Shown here: positions 4,765 through 5,968 of the stretch, in pieces
Layout of the letters: each line of letters opens with the position of its first letter
How positions within the stretch are numbered: the first letter of the stretch is position 1
Assembly (NCBI GenBank): GCA_011192055.1
Contig: DUES01000077.1
Coordinates: 1 to 5,968 of the forward strand
Length of the DNA stretch: 5,968 nucleotides
Reading direction: 5' to 3'
Source: Dehalococcoidia bacterium
GTDB lineage: Bacteria > Chloroflexota > Dehalococcoidia > Dehalococcoidales > Fen-1064
Notes under the pieces: generated by a model
The model's input: the letters and a program-made list of their open reading frames with translations, nothing else
Databases searched by the model: none
Told to the model about the DNA's origin: nothing
Program-made: the position numbers and the translations under genes

Positions 4765-5535
4765 TTACTTCCAGCCGGAGCGCGCGCCTTGACCCATACC
4801 AAGCGGGCCTGCCGGCCAGTTGAATCCGAGCATCATGGCAGTATCGACGTCTTCTTCGGTTGCGATACCTTCATCGACTATCTTCTGCGCTTCTTTTCGC
4901 GTGGCAGCAAAGATACGGTTGCCGATGAACCCGGTATCTCCCGGTACATCCTTAATGCGCACCGGAGTCTTGCCCATGCTCTTTGAGAGGTCTATAATCA
5001 GCTTGATTGTATCCTCAGTTGTGTCTGCGGTGTAGGTTACCTCAACGAGCTTCATGATATTGGCCGGGCTGAAGAGGTGCATACCGATGAAGCGGTCTTT
5101 GCGGTTTGTCGCTACTGCCAGGTCCGCAATGGTAAACATCGAGGTATTGCTGGCGAAGACGGCCTCTTTTTTGACGAGTGCGTCCATCTCGGCCCATATC
5201 TTCAGTTTGAGCGGTTTATTCTCCAGTTGACCGTTTTCGCCCCCACCAATGGCTTCAATCAGAAGGTCAACGTCCTTGAGGTCTTCAACCTTGGTGGTGA
5301 GGGTAAGCCTGGCCAGGGCAGCATCCATCTCTTCCTGGGTCTGCTTACCTCTGTCAACGCCGCCCTGGATACCGAAACGGCCGTTAATCATGGTATCTTT
5401 GGTCTTTTCAAGTATTTCATCTTTCAGATCGCGACAGATGACCTTGTAACCAGCCAGGATCAGTGCTTGAGTGATGCCGCCACCCATCACACCGCCGCCC
5501 ATGACGCCAATACTTTTGACATCTTCCAGTTTCAT
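4765..5535 (-). CDS. 3-hydroxyacyl-CoA dehydrogenase, NAD-dependent, with a shortened C-terminal domain
   Basis: This enzyme oxidises 3-hydroxyacyl-CoA to 3-ketoacyl-CoA with NAD+, the third step of beta-oxidation, in the cytoplasm. The N-terminal Rossmann domain carries GVMGGGVMGGGI (10-21) with the acidic ribose-binding region RDLKDE (35-40). Catalytic-site motifs are present: SNTS (129-132), GMHLFSP with His153, KLVEV with Glu165, and GFIGNRI with Asn206. A slightly long loop, GGGENGQLENKPLK (97-110), replaces the usual shorter segment after EAI. At 256 residues it is shorter than the usual 280-310. The C-terminal domain stops at GFNWPAGPLGMGQGARSGWK, just where relatives continue with a GPLELAD.-type segment and further helices. 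No continuation is readable in the other frames downstream, so a recent frameshift is unlikely. The start is supported by GGAGG (5541-5545) 5 bases before the ATG. It has its own promoter candidate and terminator. It could feed the thiolase encoded elsewhere in the window, but this is inference. Confidence 0.9.
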   Translation of the reverse strand: MKLEDVKSIGVMGGGVMGGGITQALILAGYKVICRDLKDEILEKTKDTMINGRFGIQGGVDRGKQTQEEMDAALARLTLTTKVEDLKDVDLLIEAIGGGENGQLENKPLKLKIWAEMDALVKKEAVFASNTSMFTIADLAVATNRKDRFIGMHLFSPANIMKLVEVTYTADTTEDTIKLIIDLSKSMGKTPVRIKDVPGDTGFIGNRIFAATRKEAQKIVDEGIATEEDVDTAMMLGFNWPAGPLGMGQGARSGWK

Positions 5536-5598
5536 TATTGCCTCCGTGTTCTAGATTTCTCCGGGTAAGGTATTGTCCACAACATCTTATCCTTATTG

Positions 5599-5627
5599 AT
5601 ATTAAACGGGTTGGCAATGTTTTTCAA
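5599..5627 (-). promoter_or_regulatory. Candidate promoter of the 3-hydroxyacyl-CoA dehydrogenase gene
   Basis: On the minus strand TTGAAA (5627-5622, 5 of 6 matches to the -35 consensus) is followed after exactly 17 bases by TAATAT (5604-5599, 4 of 6 matches to the -10). Transcription would begin near 5592, about 57 bases before the ATG. No convincing terminator for the upstream minus-strand gene is visible in 5640-5711, so some read-through from that gene is possible. Confidence 0.5.
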
Positions 5628-5711
5628 GTTGTTACGGGAAAATGGGGGTTTAGTAGTGGTAATTGCCGCAGTAGCAGTTGCCTGTTGGCAGGGAGGTTTC
5701 TTAGTGCTGAT

Positions 5712-5968
5712 TTAGTATCCGTCTTGAGCCGGGCGTTTACTGTCCCGGTCTGCCGGCCAGATAGTGAGGTGGTCACCCTCGAGGAAGACTTTTACCCGGT
5801 TTCCCATCTTCAGGGATTCAATAGAGTCACGTGGAATCTGGAGCCTGCCCGCACTGTCAATAACGATAAACTCGTCATGTGTTTCCTGGGCCAGGTCTTC
5901 CGGTATTTCAGTCTCCGGTTCTTTTCGTATTGCTTCAAGACTGGTACGGCCATCACGAATAGTGACTA
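5712..5968 (-). CDS. C-terminal part of a probable ABC transporter ATP-binding protein with an AbrB/SpoVT-like tail (partial)
   Basis: The gene enters from the right edge; only the last 84 residues and the stop (5712-5714) are inside. The first visible residues, VTIRDGRTSLEAIR, match the strand that ends many ABC ATPase domains (a basic IRDGRTS.E motif after the H-loop). Residues about 32-71 (DEFIVIDSAGRLQIPRDSIE then LKMGNRVKVFLEGDHLTIWP) look like a swapped-hairpin AbrB/SpoVT-type domain, with the GRLQIPRD signature expected of that fold. ABC ATPases of MacB/LolD-like exporters carrying such a tail are known in Actinobacteria and Chloroflexota, to the best of my recollection. The Walker motifs lie outside the window, so the ATPase call rests on a short motif. 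A free-standing AbrB-family regulator is the alternative, but it is less likely because the open frame runs on to the edge without a plausible start. Confidence 0.6.
   Translation of the reverse strand, partial: VTIRDGRTSLEAIRKEPETEIPEDLAQETHDEFIVIDSAGRLQIPRDSIESLKMGNRVKVFLEGDHLTIWPADRDSKRPAQDGY

Noticed and set aside
4635..4823. Small plus-strand open frame in the convergent intergenic region
   Set aside because: It starts inside the terminator hairpin, overlaps the dehydrogenase 3' end, and has no ribosome binding site or recognisable features.
5077..5568. Plus-strand open frame opposite the dehydrogenase
   Set aside because: The minus-strand frame carries a complete Rossmann and catalytic motif set; the plus-strand product has no recognisable domain.

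Overview
The window looks like a bacterial chromosome segment from the Chloroflexota, most likely a Dehalococcoidia-type lineage. This placement is an inference from protein flavour: an HMG-CoA-synthase-like protein fused to a DUF35 domain next to an SCP2-type thiolase, an ABC ATPase tail carrying an AbrB-like domain, and an rplJL pair without rplKA or rpoBC beside it. I could not run a search. No mobile element, CRISPR array, tRNA or rRNA was seen.

Layout. Positions 1-172 are non-coding and hold a strong hairpin and a TATAAT-type promoter candidate. Positions 173-2800 (+) hold a two-gene acyl-CoA unit: an HMG-CoA-synthase-fold protein with a C-terminal zinc-ribbon/OB-fold (DUF35) domain, then an SCP2/archaeal-type thiolase. 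The synthase-like domain has lost all three textbook catalytic residues at the aligned positions, while the thiolase keeps its own. The pair resembles the archaeal thiolase/HMGCS/DUF35 assembly and the bacterial BbsA/BbsB (DUF35/thiolase) pair, so a channelling acyl-CoA complex is the best inference; the substrate is unknown.

Positions 2791-4096 (+) are a ribosomal-stalk operon. An extended -10 promoter overlaps the thiolase stop codon. It is followed by a ribosomal protein L10 leader RNA ending in an intrinsic terminator, then rplJ (L10) and rplL (L7/L12). The leader contains a 7-bp perfect complementarity between the L10-binding strand and the loop of the terminator, which suggests a switch. 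A second possible helix would cover the rplJ ribosome binding site. L7/L12 has an unusual charged N-terminal extension of about 37 residues.

Positions 4097-4504 (+) hold a further promoter candidate and a small protein with two predicted membrane helices. Positions 4505-4764 are intergenic and contain a perfect 16-bp terminator hairpin serving the convergent minus-strand gene.

Positions 4765-5535 (-) encode a short 3-hydroxyacyl-CoA dehydrogenase with its catalytic motifs but an abbreviated C-terminal domain. It has its own promoter candidate at about 5599-5627. Positions 5712-5968 (-) are the 3' end of a gene running off the window, read as an ABC transporter ATPase tail with an AbrB/SpoVT-like domain. 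The thiolase and the dehydrogenase could both serve beta-oxidation-like acyl-CoA breakdown, but they are separate transcription units.
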